In this document: piece after piece, positions 55,184-63,610 of the stretch | Numbering within the stretch: position 1 is the stretch's first letter | Layout of the letters: each line of letters starts with the position of its first letter | From: Martelella mediterranea | GTDB lineage: Bacteria > Pseudomonadota > Alphaproteobacteria > Rhizobiales > Rhizobiaceae | Direction of reading: 5' to 3' | NCBI RefSeq assembly: GCF_021021415.1 | Contig: NZ_JAINWJ010000004.1 | Location: forward strand, 124,001-188,000 | Length of the DNA stretch: 64,000 bases | Notes under the pieces: model-generated | The model's database searches: none | Told to the model about the DNA's origin: nothing | What the model saw: only the letters and a program-made list of their open reading frames with translations | Program-made: the position numbers and the translations under genes

Positions 55184-56074
55184 ATGATTACACTCAAGCA
55201 ATTGCGCTATTTCGAGGCGCTGGCGCGCGAGCGCCATTTCGGACGGGCGGCGGAGGCAGTGCATATCAGTCAGCCGGCGCTTTCGGCCCAGATCATGGAT
55301 ATGGAGGCGACGCTTGGCGTGGCGCTGTTCGAACGCACCCGCAAACAGGTGCTGCTGACGCGCGAGGGCGAGCGGGTGCTGGCCCATGCGGCACGCGTGC
55401 TGTCCGCCATGGCGGCGCTGGAACACGCCGCCCGACCGGCCACGGGGCCGCTTTCGGGGCCGGTGGCGATCGGCCTCATCCCAACCGTCGCCCCCTACCT
55501 GATCCCGAAACTCGTGCCCTATCTGAAGCGTCACTACCCGGATGCGGAGGTCGCGCTGAAGGAGGCCGTCACCGACCAGCTTCTCGACCATCTGGAGGAG
55601 GGGACGCTCGATGCGGTGGTGGCGGCGCTGCCGATCGAGCGCGACGGCGTTGAGACAATGGACCTTTTCGCCGACCGGTTCTTCATGGCGGTCGCGCGCA
55701 ATTATGAGACCGTGCTGGCCTCGCCGCTGACCCAGGCGGATCTCGAAGCCGATCGTCTGCTTTTGCTGGAGGAGGGCCATTGCCTGCGCGACCAGGCGCT
55801 GGCGCTCTGCGAGCAGAAGCCAAAACGCGCCATCGTCAATGTCGGGGCGACGTCGATGACCACGCTGCTGCAGATGGTGGCCAACGACATGGGGATGACG
55901 CTGATCCCGGAAATGGCGGTCGCGGCGGAGACCGCGCGCACGCCGCTGACCATCCTGCCCTTTGCCGAGCCTCAGCCGGCACGACGGATCGGGCTCTGCT
56001 GGCGGCGTTCCGACAGGCGGCGCGATAGCATGGAGGCTCTGGCGGCGGCGGTGCTTGCCTGCCGCGCGGGCTGA
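55184..56074 (+). CDS. oxyR: Hydrogen-peroxide sensor OxyR
   Basis: A 296-residue LysR protein with HTH 'LKQLRYFEALARERHFGRAA' and the redox pair in 'EEGHCLRDQALALC': the peroxidatic Cys in GHC and the resolving Cys nine residues later, as in E. coli C199/C208. It contains 'GLIPTVAPYLIPKLVPYLKR' of OxyR effector domains. Divergent from katA with a palindrome between. Confidence 0.94.
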   Translation: MITLKQLRYFEALARERHFGRAAEAVHISQPALSAQIMDMEATLGVALFERTRKQVLLTREGERVLAHAARVLSAMAALEHAARPATGPLSGPVAIGLIPTVAPYLIPKLVPYLKRHYPDAEVALKEAVTDQLLDHLEEGTLDAVVAALPIERDGVETMDLFADRFFMAVARNYETVLASPLTQADLEADRLLLLEEGHCLRDQALALCEQKPKRAIVNVGATSMTTLLQMVANDMGMTLIPEMAVAAETARTPLTILPFAEPQPARRIGLCWRRSDRRRDSMEALAAAVLACRAG

Positions 56075-56162
56075 GGCGTATTGGGCCTTTACGAATGGCG
56101 TCACACGCGGGATAGTGTCGGCAGCGAAGAATACCGGCTGACGGGCGAGAGGGGCTTTGGTC

Positions 56163-57395
56163 ATGAACGGATTAACACGCATTCTGGCGACGGCATTTGC
56201 GGTTCTGACGCTTGGCAGCGCGGCGGCCATGGCGGACGACGACAAGATCATGGTCTTCGGCGGCGATACCTATGCCAGCGGCACGACGACCGTGCTGAAC
56301 CAGGACAGCCCGCGCAGCGCCTTCGTCTCCGGTTTCACCGCGCGGCTTGATGGCGCGGTCGGACGCGATGCGCTGTTGGCGGGCGCCAGGGTGCGCTCCA
56401 ACGCGAGCGTGAACGGCGATCTCTATGCGGCCGGCTTTTCCGTTCGGATCGACGGCACGGTCGCCGGCGATCTTTCAGCCGCCGGCGCGGATATCGAGGT
56501 CGGCCCGGATGCGGCCGTCAGCGGCAACGCACGGCTGGCGGGCGGCTCGGTGGCGATCAACGCGCCGATCGCGGGCAGCCTCTTGGTCGGCAGCGGCGAT
56601 CTGATGCTGAACGCGGCGGTTTCCGGCGATGTCAGGATCATGGGCGATGATATCGCCTTCGGTCCGGACGCCACGATCGGCGGCATGCTGACCTATTATG
56701 CGCCGGACGAGGTCGCCATTCCGGAATCGGTGATTGCCGCCGACAAGGTGACGTTCCGCAAGCTGACGCACGAGGCGGCGCCGGAGGATGAGGAGGAGAC
56801 CGAGATCGTCTCCGACACGACCGTGGTCGCGAGCTTCATTTCCATGCTGGTCTTCATGCTGGCGCTGGCGACGGTGTTCCTGGTGCTGGCCCCGCAGCGC
56901 ACGGAGGCGGCCCGGACGCGGCTGATCACCCGGCCTTTCGCCTCGCTCGGCTACGGCTTCGTTGCGCTTTCGACGCTGTTCGGCGCGGTGCCGCTGGCGC
57001 TGATGACGATCATCGCCATTCCGCTGATCCCGTTCATCATTCTGGCAACCGTGGTTGGCTGGACCTTTGCCTATCTGCTGGCGGTCTATGCCCTGTCATG
57101 GTGGCTGGTCACCAGCATCAAGCCGCTGAAGCCCAGCCTCGTCAACCGTCTTCTGGCGATTGCCGGCGGGCTGGTGCTGATGTCGCTGCTGCACTACCTG
57201 CCGTTCTTCGGCTGGATTGCGAACATCGTCGTCGTGCTCCTGGGCTTCGGCGCCATGGCGGCGCTCTGCGGCCACGGCATGCTGGCGCGGCGCGAGCGCC
57301 GGAAGGCCGACGTCATCGAAACCCCGCCGCCGCACCCGCCCGCCGCCGCGATGACCGATCCGACCAACCCGCCGGACGAGCCGCCTCGGGCATAG
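56163..57395 (+). CDS. Membrane protein with secreted bactofilin-like domain
   Basis: The 410-residue precursor starts with a signal peptide (1-23, 'SAAAMA'). A beta-helical polymer-forming (bactofilin/DUF583-like) domain follows (about 30-200, repeats such as 'SVRIDGTVAGDLSAAGADIE' and 'VSGNARLAGGSVAINAPIAG'). An acidic linker then leads to a C-terminal domain of five or so helices (about 222-380) and a Pro-rich tail. Bactofilins are normally cytoplasmic; here a signal peptide puts the repeat domain outside the membrane. GAGAGGGGC precedes ATG 56163. Function unknown. Confidence 0.8.
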   Translation: MNGLTRILATAFAVLTLGSAAAMADDDKIMVFGGDTYASGTTTVLNQDSPRSAFVSGFTARLDGAVGRDALLAGARVRSNASVNGDLYAAGFSVRIDGTVAGDLSAAGADIEVGPDAAVSGNARLAGGSVAINAPIAGSLLVGSGDLMLNAAVSGDVRIMGDDIAFGPDATIGGMLTYYAPDEVAIPESVIAADKVTFRKLTHEAAPEDEEETEIVSDTTVVASFISMLVFMLALATVFLVLAPQRTEAARTRLITRPFASLGYGFVALSTLFGAVPLALMTIIAIPLIPFIILATVVGWTFAYLLAVYALSWWLVTSIKPLKPSLVNRLLAIAGGLVLMSLLHYLPFFGWIANIVVVLLGFGAMAALCGHGMLARRERRKADVIETPPPHPPAAAMTDPTNPPDEPPRA

Positions 57396-57400
57396 GATCG

Positions 57401-58066
57401 TCAGAACCGGAAGCTGACGCCGACATTCACGGCATTGGTGAGGATGCCTGTCTTCATCCGGTCGCCGCTGTCGATCTTGACGTCGACCCAGGAATAGTTG
57501 GCCTTGTATTCGACGAAGGCGTCCCAGTTCTTGGCGAAACTGTAGGCAACGCCGGCCTGGGCCTGCACGGTCGGGCCGCCGAACTGATAGCCATAGGTGC
57601 GGCCGGATGGCCGGGTGACCTCGACATGTGGCACGTTGATGCCGGCCCCGAGGCCGACATAGGGCGTCCACTTGCTGTCTTTTATCGGAAAGCGGTAGAG
57701 CGCGTTCAGCGTCAGCAGATTGAGCCCGTCGGTGAATTCGAAATGGCTCCAGCCCGATTTGCCGAGCGTCGCATCATCGGCATAGACCTTGGCATGGCTG
57801 AAATCCAGCGCGATGCCGAGATTGGGCTGCTTGTAGCTGTCGAGCCAGTAGGTTGCGCGCGCGCCCCAATAGGCCGGCCAGTTGAACGACCGGCCTTCCC
57901 AGCCGGCGGTGAAAGCGTCAGCGCCATTGATCTCGACCGATGAATGCGGCGCGGTCTGATAGCCGCCATAGACGGAGAAGGCGGTTTCGGCAGACGCGCG
58001 ATCGGCAGAAGCGGCAAATGACGCGGCAAGCAGGAGCAGGCCCGCTGAGGAGGTGAGGCGAAGCAT
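57401..58066 (-). CDS. Outer-membrane beta-barrel protein, LpxQ-like
   Basis: The 221-residue precursor has a signal peptide (1-27, 'DRASAE') and alternating amphipathic strands ending in 'NAVNVGVSFRF' with terminal Phe, so it is an outer-membrane barrel. 'FSVYGGYQTAPHSSVEI' and 'FTAGWEGRSFNWPAYWGARA' resemble rhizobial proteins annotated as lipid A oxidase LpxQ, which oxidises the proximal glucosamine to aminogluconate. Assignment by recollection of family sequence, so tentative; a generic OmpW/OmpA-like barrel is the alternative. Convergent with the bactofilin-like gene (five-base gap). Confidence 0.7.
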   Translation of the reverse strand: MLRLTSSAGLLLLAASFAASADRASAETAFSVYGGYQTAPHSSVEINGADAFTAGWEGRSFNWPAYWGARATYWLDSYKQPNLGIALDFSHAKVYADDATLGKSGWSHFEFTDGLNLLTLNALYRFPIKDSKWTPYVGLGAGINVPHVEVTRPSGRTYGYQFGGPTVQAQAGVAYSFAKNWDAFVEYKANYSWVDVKIDSGDRMKTGILTNAVNVGVSFRF

Positions 58067-58240
58067 GGAGACACTCGGATGCGGCGTAATATTAACGATA
58101 AATAAAGTATAAATTAGTTAAGGCTTCATGAATCATCACACCCGCGACAGCGGCGTTTTATGTTGGCCCGAGATCTCGGCCCTTGCTGTTCCGTTGAAAA
58201 CATGTTTCCTTTTTGTTCCATTGAGAATCAGGAGGCGACT

Positions 58241-58882
58241 GTGAGCGAAACGGCGGGGTTGATAACCGGCGATGACGGCAGGGACCGCTGTTTCTGGCAT
58301 GGCAATCTGCCGGATTATCTCAGATATCACGATGAGGAATGGGGCCGGCCGGTCACCGATGATTTCCGGCTGTTCGAGAAGCTCTGCCTGGAAGGCTTCC
58401 AGTCGGGGCTTTCATGGCTGACCATCCTGCGCAAGCGCGAGAATTTCCGCGCCGGCTTCGACGGTTTCGACTTTCACAAGGTTGCGCATTACGATCAATC
58501 AGATGTCGAGCGGCTGCTGGCCGATGCCGGCATTATCCGCCATCGCGGCAAGATCGAGGCGGCGATCAACAATGCCGCCCGCGCCATCGAGATGGAGGCC
58601 GAGTTCGGTTCGCTGGCCGCCTATTTCTGGGCGCATGAGCCGGGACCGGAGGACCGGCCGGCGGTTGTCGATCTTGAGACGCTGAGGGCAAACCCCACCA
58701 CGCCCATTTCCGTAAAGATTTCGAAGGATCTGAAGAAGCGCGGCTGGAAATTCGTCGGCCCCACCACCGTCTATGCCTTCATGCAGGCGATGGGGCTGGT
58801 TAACGACCATCTTGAGGGCTGCTGCTGCCGCGATGAGGTGGAGCGGCTGCGGGCCGCGCTGAAGCGGCCCTCAGCGTCCTGA
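58241..58882 (+). CDS. tag: DNA-3-methyladenine glycosylase I
   Basis: A 213-residue base-excision enzyme: 'CFWHGNLPDYLRYHDEEWGR' with the zinc-ligand Cys and His near the N-terminus, helix-hairpin-helix-like middle ('ADAGIIRHRGKIEAAINNA'), and C-terminal 'GLVNDHLEGCCCRDEVERL' carrying the His/Cys zinc ligands. GTG 58241 is chosen: CAGGAGG lies five bases upstream, whereas ATG 58160 has none. Its stop abuts the yeiH stop with no gap. Confidence 0.93.
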   Translation: MSETAGLITGDDGRDRCFWHGNLPDYLRYHDEEWGRPVTDDFRLFEKLCLEGFQSGLSWLTILRKRENFRAGFDGFDFHKVAHYDQSDVERLLADAGIIRHRGKIEAAINNAARAIEMEAEFGSLAAYFWAHEPGPEDRPAVVDLETLRANPTTPISVKISKDLKKRGWKFVGPTTVYAFMQAMGLVNDHLEGCCCRDEVERLRAALKRPSAS

Positions 58883-59926
58883 TCAGCTGATCTGCAGCGC
58901 GAAGATCAGGGCGAGCGCGATCGCCGTCAACGCCGCGATCGAAAGCACGGCGGTGGCGACAACCCGGCCGCCGGCGCGGCCGAGCGAGCGGATATCGACT
59001 GAGAGCCCGAGCGCGGCCATGGCGAGCACGGTGAGCGCGTTGGAGGTGTGGGCGAGCGGCTCGATGAATTCTTCGGGAAACGCGCCGGCCGAGCGCAGCG
59101 CCATCATCAGCGCGAAGCCGATGATGAACCAGGGCGCGATATGCCTGAGCTTCACCTTGGCGCCGCCCGATCCCGAGCGCATGGTCATGCCGAGCGCGAA
59201 CAGCACCGGACCCAGCATCATCACCCGGATCAGCTTCACCAGCGTGCCGGTCTGCACCGCGATCACGCCGCCGGGCTGCGCCGCGGCCAGAACCTGCGGC
59301 ACGGCATAGACGGTGAGTCCGGACAGCACGCCGTACTGCGCGCCGCTCATGCCGAGGCTGACCAGCGCCAGCGGCAGCGCCAGCACCATGATCACGCCGA
59401 GCACGGCGGTGAAGGCGATCGCCGAGGCGATGTCGCGCGGTTCCGCGTCGATCACCGGGGCGGCAGCCGCAATCGCGGAATTGCCGCAGATCGAGTTGCC
59501 GCAGGCCACCAGCGTGGCGAGCTTCTTGTTGAGCCCGAGCGCGCGGCCGATGCCGTAGGAAACCGCGATCGCGACCACCACCGTGCCGATAATGCCGAGC
59601 ACCAGCGCTGGCCCGGCCGCCTTCAGCGCTTGAACGCTGATCGACGCGCCGAGCAGCACGATCGCGACTTCGAGGATGAATTTCTCGCAGAAGCGGATGC
59701 CCGGCTTGAACACTTCCGACAGCGACACGAGCGAGCGGATCAGCGTGCCGATGAGGATCGCCAGCACCAGGTTTTCGATGAAGCGATGGCCGGAAAGCCG
59801 CACCTCCACCGCCTCCAGCCCGAAGGCGGCGAGCGCCACCAGACAGGACAGGATGATGCCCGGCGCAAGCGACATGATCGGCGCGGTCCAGGAGCGGTCG
59901 GGATTGTGGGCAACGGCAATGCGCAT
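58883..59926 (-). CDS. yeiH: YeiH-family putative sulfate/sulfite-type exporter
   Basis: A 347-residue inner-membrane protein with about ten helices and UPF0324 (YeiH/Cons_hypoth698) features: 'FCEKFILEVAIVLLGASISV', 'LVACGNSICGNSAIAAAAPV' and 'HTSNALTVLAMAALGLSVDI'. Family members are proposed to export sulfate or sulfite. It diverges from a LysR regulator that is a paralogue of the one upstream of soeABC. GAGGAAAG precedes ATG 59926. Confidence 0.9.
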   Translation of the reverse strand: MRIAVAHNPDRSWTAPIMSLAPGIILSCLVALAAFGLEAVEVRLSGHRFIENLVLAILIGTLIRSLVSLSEVFKPGIRFCEKFILEVAIVLLGASISVQALKAAGPALVLGIIGTVVVAIAVSYGIGRALGLNKKLATLVACGNSICGNSAIAAAAPVIDAEPRDIASAIAFTAVLGVIMVLALPLALVSLGMSGAQYGVLSGLTVYAVPQVLAAAQPGGVIAVQTGTLVKLIRVMMLGPVLFALGMTMRSGSGGAKVKLRHIAPWFIIGFALMMALRSAGAFPEEFIEPLAHTSNALTVLAMAALGLSVDIRSLGRAGGRVVATAVLSIAALTAIALALIFALQIS

Positions 59927-59972
59927 TCGGGTCTTTCCTCGTTTGCGCAATAGATGGTCTTCTTAAATGTCG

Positions 59973-59986
59973 TATTCCATCGAATA
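59973..59986. promoter_or_regulatory. LysR-type inverted repeat between yeiH and lysR
   Basis: TATTC-CATC-GAATA is a symmetric 5-4-5 site in an AT-rich divergent region, fitting the T-N11/12-A pattern of LysR binding sites; TTGACG follows at about 59991-59996 as a possible -35 for lysR. Confidence 0.55.
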
Positions 59987-60025
59987 ATAATTGACGTTTC
60001 GTTCGATTTTGGAGAATGTTTTTCC

Positions 60026-60964
60026 ATGATGACCGTGGAACAACTCGTCGTGTTCGTGGCCGTGGCCGAGCGCGAACACCTGACCCGGGCGGCCGAGGCG
60101 CTGCGCCTGACGCCGTCGGCGGTGTCGAGCGCGCTGCGCAAGCTCGAGGACTTTTATCAGGTGGCGCTGTTCGACCGCGTCGGCCGTGGGCTGGTGCTGA
60201 CGGCCGAGGGCCGGGTGTTTCTGGAGGAGGCACGGGCGGCGCTCGCCCGCATCCGTTCCGCCGAGCAGGTGCTGGGCGAACTCGGCGGGCTGGAGCGCGG
60301 GCAGCTTTCGGTCTATGCCAGCCAGACGATCGCCAGCTACTGGCTGCCGGAAGTGCTGATGCGGTTCCATGCGCGCTATCCCGGCATCGAACTGAGGCTC
60401 GCCATCGGCAACACCACCACGGTGGCCGATGCGGTGGCCAAGGGCGAGGCGGAGCTCGGCTATATCGAGGGCACGCTCGACAATCCGCGGCTGAGAAAAC
60501 GGCACCTGACCGATGACGCGCTGATGGTGGTGGTCGGTCCCGGCCATCCGCTGGCCGATGGCCGGGCGGTGACGGCGGCGGAACTGGTCGCATCGACCGG
60601 CTTCGTGCTGCGCGAGGAGGGGTCCGGCACGCGCTTCGAGTTCGAGCATGCGATGGCCGGCTTCGGCATAGCGGCTTCCGATCTCGATGTGGTGATGGTG
60701 CTGCCCTCCAACGAGGCAGTGCTTTCGGCGGTGCGTTCCGGCCGGGCGGCGACGGCGGTTTCCGGCGCGGTCGCCGCGCCATGGCTGGCGTCGGGCGGGT
60801 TGAAGCGTGTCGCCTTCGATCTCCCCTCGCGCGCGTTCCAACTTCTAAGCCACAAGGAGCGGCATCTGAGCAAGGCGGCGGCCGCGCTGGTGGCCTTCAG
60901 CATCGAGGCTCAGCCCGATGCGCTGCCGCCAAGGGCCAGCGGTTCCGGCGCGATCTCCAGATAA
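60026..60964 (+). CDS. LysR-family regulator divergent from yeiH
   Basis: A 312-residue LysR protein: HTH 'VEQLVVFVAVAEREHLTRAA' and 'LTPSAVSSALRKLEDFY', effector domain with 'SVYASQTIASYWLPEVLMRF' and 'REEGSGTRFEFEHAM'. LysR genes flanking yeiH are commonly CysB/YeiE-like regulators of sulfite handling. The 3' end overlaps the convergent GyrI-like gene by 55 bases. Confidence 0.9.
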   Translation: MMTVEQLVVFVAVAEREHLTRAAEALRLTPSAVSSALRKLEDFYQVALFDRVGRGLVLTAEGRVFLEEARAALARIRSAEQVLGELGGLERGQLSVYASQTIASYWLPEVLMRFHARYPGIELRLAIGNTTTVADAVAKGEAELGYIEGTLDNPRLRKRHLTDDALMVVVGPGHPLADGRAVTAAELVASTGFVLREEGSGTRFEFEHAMAGFGIAASDLDVVMVLPSNEAVLSAVRSGRAATAVSGAVAAPWLASGGLKRVAFDLPSRAFQLLSHKERHLSKAAAALVAFSIEAQPDALPPRASGSGAISR

Positions 60965-61368
60965 AGCTCGTGCGGCGTATCGGGCAGGCCGCGTCGGTAG
61001 CCGAAATCGAGTTTCAGGGCACCGGCCGTCATGCCCGCCGCTTCGGCATGGGCGTGCAGGCGCGCGAAGCCCCCGGCAATGTCCGCAAGCGGCCCGTCAT
61101 GGCGAAGGCGAAGATAGCGTCCGGGCGCAACCACATGGCGTTCCAGGCCGTCCGGTATCTCGGTTTTGCCGGCGGCCAGAAAACCGAGAAACTCGGCATA
61201 GGTGCCATCTTCCTGCCTGCGGGAGACCTCCAGAAAATTCACGGCCTCCGGGGCGGCGGCGAACAGCCTCTGCCAACCGGCGGGTACCGCTTTCGGCAAT
61301 TCCTGCCATGTGCCTGAGACCGTCAGGCCGACGCAGACGAGTTCTGGCAGGGATACGGTTTCGATCAC
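60910..61368 (-). CDS. GyrI-like / effector-binding domain protein
   Basis: A 152-residue protein that appears to be a stand-alone SOUL/GyrI-like small-molecule binding domain: 'VCVGLTVSGTWQELPKAVPA', 'YAEFLGFLAAGKTEIPDGLE', and C-terminal 'FGYRRGLPDTPHELYLEIAP'. Such domains occur as the ligand-binding part of AraC/MerR regulators or alone. GTG 61368 is chosen for its GGAGGA six bases upstream. It overlaps the convergent lysR end by 55 bases. Confidence 0.75.
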   Translation of the reverse strand: MIETVSLPELVCVGLTVSGTWQELPKAVPAGWQRLFAAAPEAVNFLEVSRRQEDGTYAEFLGFLAAGKTEIPDGLERHVVAPGRYLRLRHDGPLADIAGGFARLHAHAEAAGMTAGALKLDFGYRRGLPDTPHELYLEIAPEPLALGGSASG

Positions 61369-61487
61369 GATCAGTCCTCCTTTTCGCCGCCGCCGCTTGG
61401 CCGGCGACCGCCTTGGCGCTTGCCGGACTTCCGGCGATCCGTTAATCAGGGCCCGGAAAATGAAGCTGTGTTCCGGATAGGTCAACC

Positions 61488-63143
61488 ATGAGCGACAAGA
61501 AGAAGAAACCGCAGAAGCTGAAGGCCCGCCTGCCGCGCGGCTTTGGCGACCGCTCCGCCGCCGATATCCGCGCGACCGAGGAAATGGTGGCGAAGATCAA
61601 GGCGGTCTACGAGAATTACGGCTTCGATCCGGTGGAAACGCCGATGTTCGAGTATACCGATGCGCTGGGCAAATTCCTGCCGGACAGCGACCGCCCGAAC
61701 GAGGGCGTGTTCTCGCTCCAGGACGATGACGACCAGTGGATGAGCCTGCGCTACGACCTGACCGCGCCGCTCGCCCGCCATGTCGCCGAAAACTTCAACG
61801 ACATCCAGCTTCCCTACCGCACCTATCGCGCCGGCTACGTGTTCCGCAACGAAAAGCCCGGCCCCGGCCGCTTCCGCCAGTTCATGCAGTTCGACGCCGA
61901 CGTCGTCGGCGCGCCGGGCGTCCAGACCGATGCCGAAATGTGCATGATGATGGCGGATACGATGGAAGCGCTCGGCATTGCGCGCGGGGATTATGTGATC
62001 CGGGTGAATAACCGCAAGGTGCTGGATGGGGTTCTTCGAGCTCGCGGCGTTGCTGCGGAAAAGAACCTCGATGTGCTTCGTGCGCTTGATAAATTCGACA
62101 AGTTTGGCCGGGAGGGCGTTATGTTGCTCCTGACGACTGGGCGAAAAGATGAAAGCGGTGACTTCACCAAAGGCGCGGGGTTGTCGGAGGCAACTGCTTC
62201 TCTTCTATTGCGGCTGTTTGAAACGCCGAAATTCTTGAGTGCTGCAGATGAGCCACTGAAGGTGCAGCTCGGTGAAGAGGTCATTTCTTTTAAAGAAACA
62301 TGGACGCAATATGTTTCCAAGTTTCTTGTTGATGGACGACCAGTGTTCCCGGAAGGTGAGTTTGCGGACGAGAGTGTCTCTTGGACCATCGCGGTTTCGA
62401 CAGCTCTAGCTGATCCGGAGGCTGATGCTAGTGTAGGCTTCGCGGGCATTGGTGAGCTTTTGGCTATGCACAGAGTATTCGATGCGGCCGGATACGAGCC
62501 AAACCGCATCAAAATCGACCCTTCAGTCGTCCGTGGCCTCGAATACTACACCGGTCCTGTCTACGAAGCCGAACTCACCTTCGATGTCACCAATGAAAAG
62601 GGTGAAAAGGTCGTGTTTGGCTCGGTCGGCGGCGGCGGGCGGTATGATGGGCTGGTGTCGCGGTTCATGGGCCAGCCGGTGCCGGCGACGGGCTTTTCCA
62701 TCGGCGTGTCGCGGTTGATGACGGCGCTGAAGAATCTCGGCAAGCTCGGCGCGTCCGAGGTGATCGAACCGGTGCTGGTCACCGTCATGGATGGCGATGC
62801 CGAGGCCATGGGGCGTTATCAGAAGATGACGCAGGAATTGCGCAAGGCCGGCATCCGCGCCGAGATGTATCAGGGCAACTGGAAGAAATTCGGCAACCAG
62901 CTCAAATATGCCGACCGCCGCGGCTGCCCGATCGCGGTCATCCAGGGCGGCGACGAGCGGGCCGAGGGCGTGGTCCAGATCAAGGATCTGATCGAGGGTA
63001 AGCGGCTCTCCGGCGAGATCGAGGACAACGCCGAATGGCGCGAGGCCCGCGTGGCGCAAAAGACCGTGCCGGAGGACGATCTCGTCGCGGAGGTCCGGGC
63101 GATGCTGGAAGCGCAGGCCGAAGATCGGAAGCGCGGGGGCTGA
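61488..63143 (+). CDS. hisS: Histidyl-tRNA synthetase with compositionally foreign middle segment
   Basis: A 551-residue class II synthetase, longer than the 424 of E. coli. Motif 2 region '[20 protein letters not shown]' (about 113-132), histidine-A motif '[11 protein letters not shown]' (about 346-356), motif 3 '[12 protein letters not shown]' and a C-terminal anticodon-binding domain ('[20 protein letters not shown]'). Bases from about 62025 to 62535 (residues about 180-349, the insertion-domain part) use A/T-rich codons unlike the flanks: the line 62281-62340 is 22/60 G+C, whereas 62881-62940 is 37/60. The reading frame is intact and the motifs are kept, so the enzyme should be functional. 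Confidence 0.93.
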   Translation: MSDKKKKPQKLKARLPRGFGDRSAADIRATEEMVAKIKAVYENYGFDPVETPMFEYTDALGKFLPDSDRPNEGVFSLQDDDDQWMSLRYDLTAPLARHVAENFNDIQLPYRTYRAGYVFRNEKPGPGRFRQFMQFDADVVGAPGVQTDAEMCMMMADTMEALGIARGDYVIRVNNRKVLDGVLRARGVAAEKNLDVLRALDKFDKFGREGVMLLLTTGRKDESGDFTKGAGLSEATASLLLRLFETPKFLSAADEPLKVQLGEEVISFKETWTQYVSKFLVDGRPVFPEGEFADESVSWTIAVSTALADPEADASVGFAGIGELLAMHRVFDAAGYEPNRIKIDPSVVRGLEYYTGPVYEAELTFDVTNEKGEKVVFGSVGGGGRYDGLVSRFMGQPVPATGFSIGVSRLMTALKNLGKLGASEVIEPVLVTVMDGDAEAMGRYQKMTQELRKAGIRAEMYQGNWKKFGNQLKYADRRGCPIAVIQGGDERAEGVVQIKDLIEGKRLSGEIEDNAEWREARVAQKTVPEDDLVAEVRAMLEAQAEDRKRGG

Positions 63144-63201
63144 GGGGCAAGCCTTTCAGTTTTCCGCGGCCTTTGTGATGGGTAGAAGCGCCGCAGCCCA
63201 T

Positions 63202-63348
63202 AATCTCCCCCCTTGAGGGGGAGATGTCGCGAACGCGACAGAGAGGGGTAAAGGGCGTGAGCCCTAAAAGCCGCATACTTTGTGCTCTCGGAGAGGGTTC
63301 ACCCCTCTCTGCCCCTGTCGGGGCATCTCCCCCTCAAGGGGGGAGATC
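63202..63348. repeat. Large inverted repeat of Rhizobiaceae intergenic type
   Basis: Two copies of a unit ('CTCCCCCCTTGAGGGGGAGA' then 'CAGAGAGGGGT') face each other at 63202-63250 and 63300-63348. Each has an inner hairpin, TCGCG-AA-CGCGA in the left copy and CCCC-GACA-GGGG in the right: different sequence, same pairing. The middle (63250-63300) is shorter and reads 'AAAGGGCGTGAGCCC'. It lies between hisS and the cyd operon and may end the hisS transcript. Confidence 0.75.
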
Positions 63349-63385
63349 GTTTGGTGGTTGACGAGATTCATCCAAAAACAAAAAA

Positions 63386-63409
63386 ACGGCCCGCATCGCT
63401 GCGAGCCGT
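63386..63409 (-). terminator. Rho-independent terminator of the cyd operon
   Basis: On the minus strand, ACGGCTCGCA pairs with TGCGGGCCGT (one wobble) around a four-base loop, followed by a run of seven T and TGTTTTT. It lies 24 bases after the cydX stop. Confidence 0.85.
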
Positions 63410-63432
63410 CCTTAATCCTCAGGCGAAGCGGT

Positions 63433-63558
63433 TCAGATGCCGCTGCCCTTGTTCTCGCGCTCGCGGGCGCGGTCGTCCATCAGTTCGTACCACATGGCGT
63501 TCAGCACCGCGAAGAGCGCTGCAAGCGGCAGACCGAGGATCCAGGCGAAGTACCACAT
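63433..63558 (-). CDS. cydX: Cytochrome bd oxidase small subunit CydX
   Basis: A 41-residue single-helix protein read directly from the minus strand: it starts 'MWYFAWILGLPLAALFAVLN' and continues 'AMWYELMD', then a charged tail 'DRARERENKG'. This is the CydX (YbgT) pattern needed for bd oxidase stability. A ribosome site (AAAGGAGAATTCT) precedes ATG 63558; it lies 52 bases after cydB. Confidence 0.92.
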   Translation of the reverse strand: MWYFAWILGLPLAALFAVLNAMWYELMDDRARERENKGSGI

Positions 63559-63610
63559 AGAATTCTCCTTTCGTGAAAGGGGGGCGGGCCGTTGGGCCCG
63601 CCGGCTTTTC

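Noticed and set aside
58800-60782. A 660-codon minus-strand open frame running through yeiH and beyond
   Set aside because: It overlaps yeiH and lysR out of frame, is Arg/Pro-rich and contains no domain.
63202-63348. CRISPR array or transposon end
   Set aside because: Only two facing copies exist, with no spacers, no transposase and no target duplication; the sequence matches the style of dispersed rhizobial intergenic hairpins.
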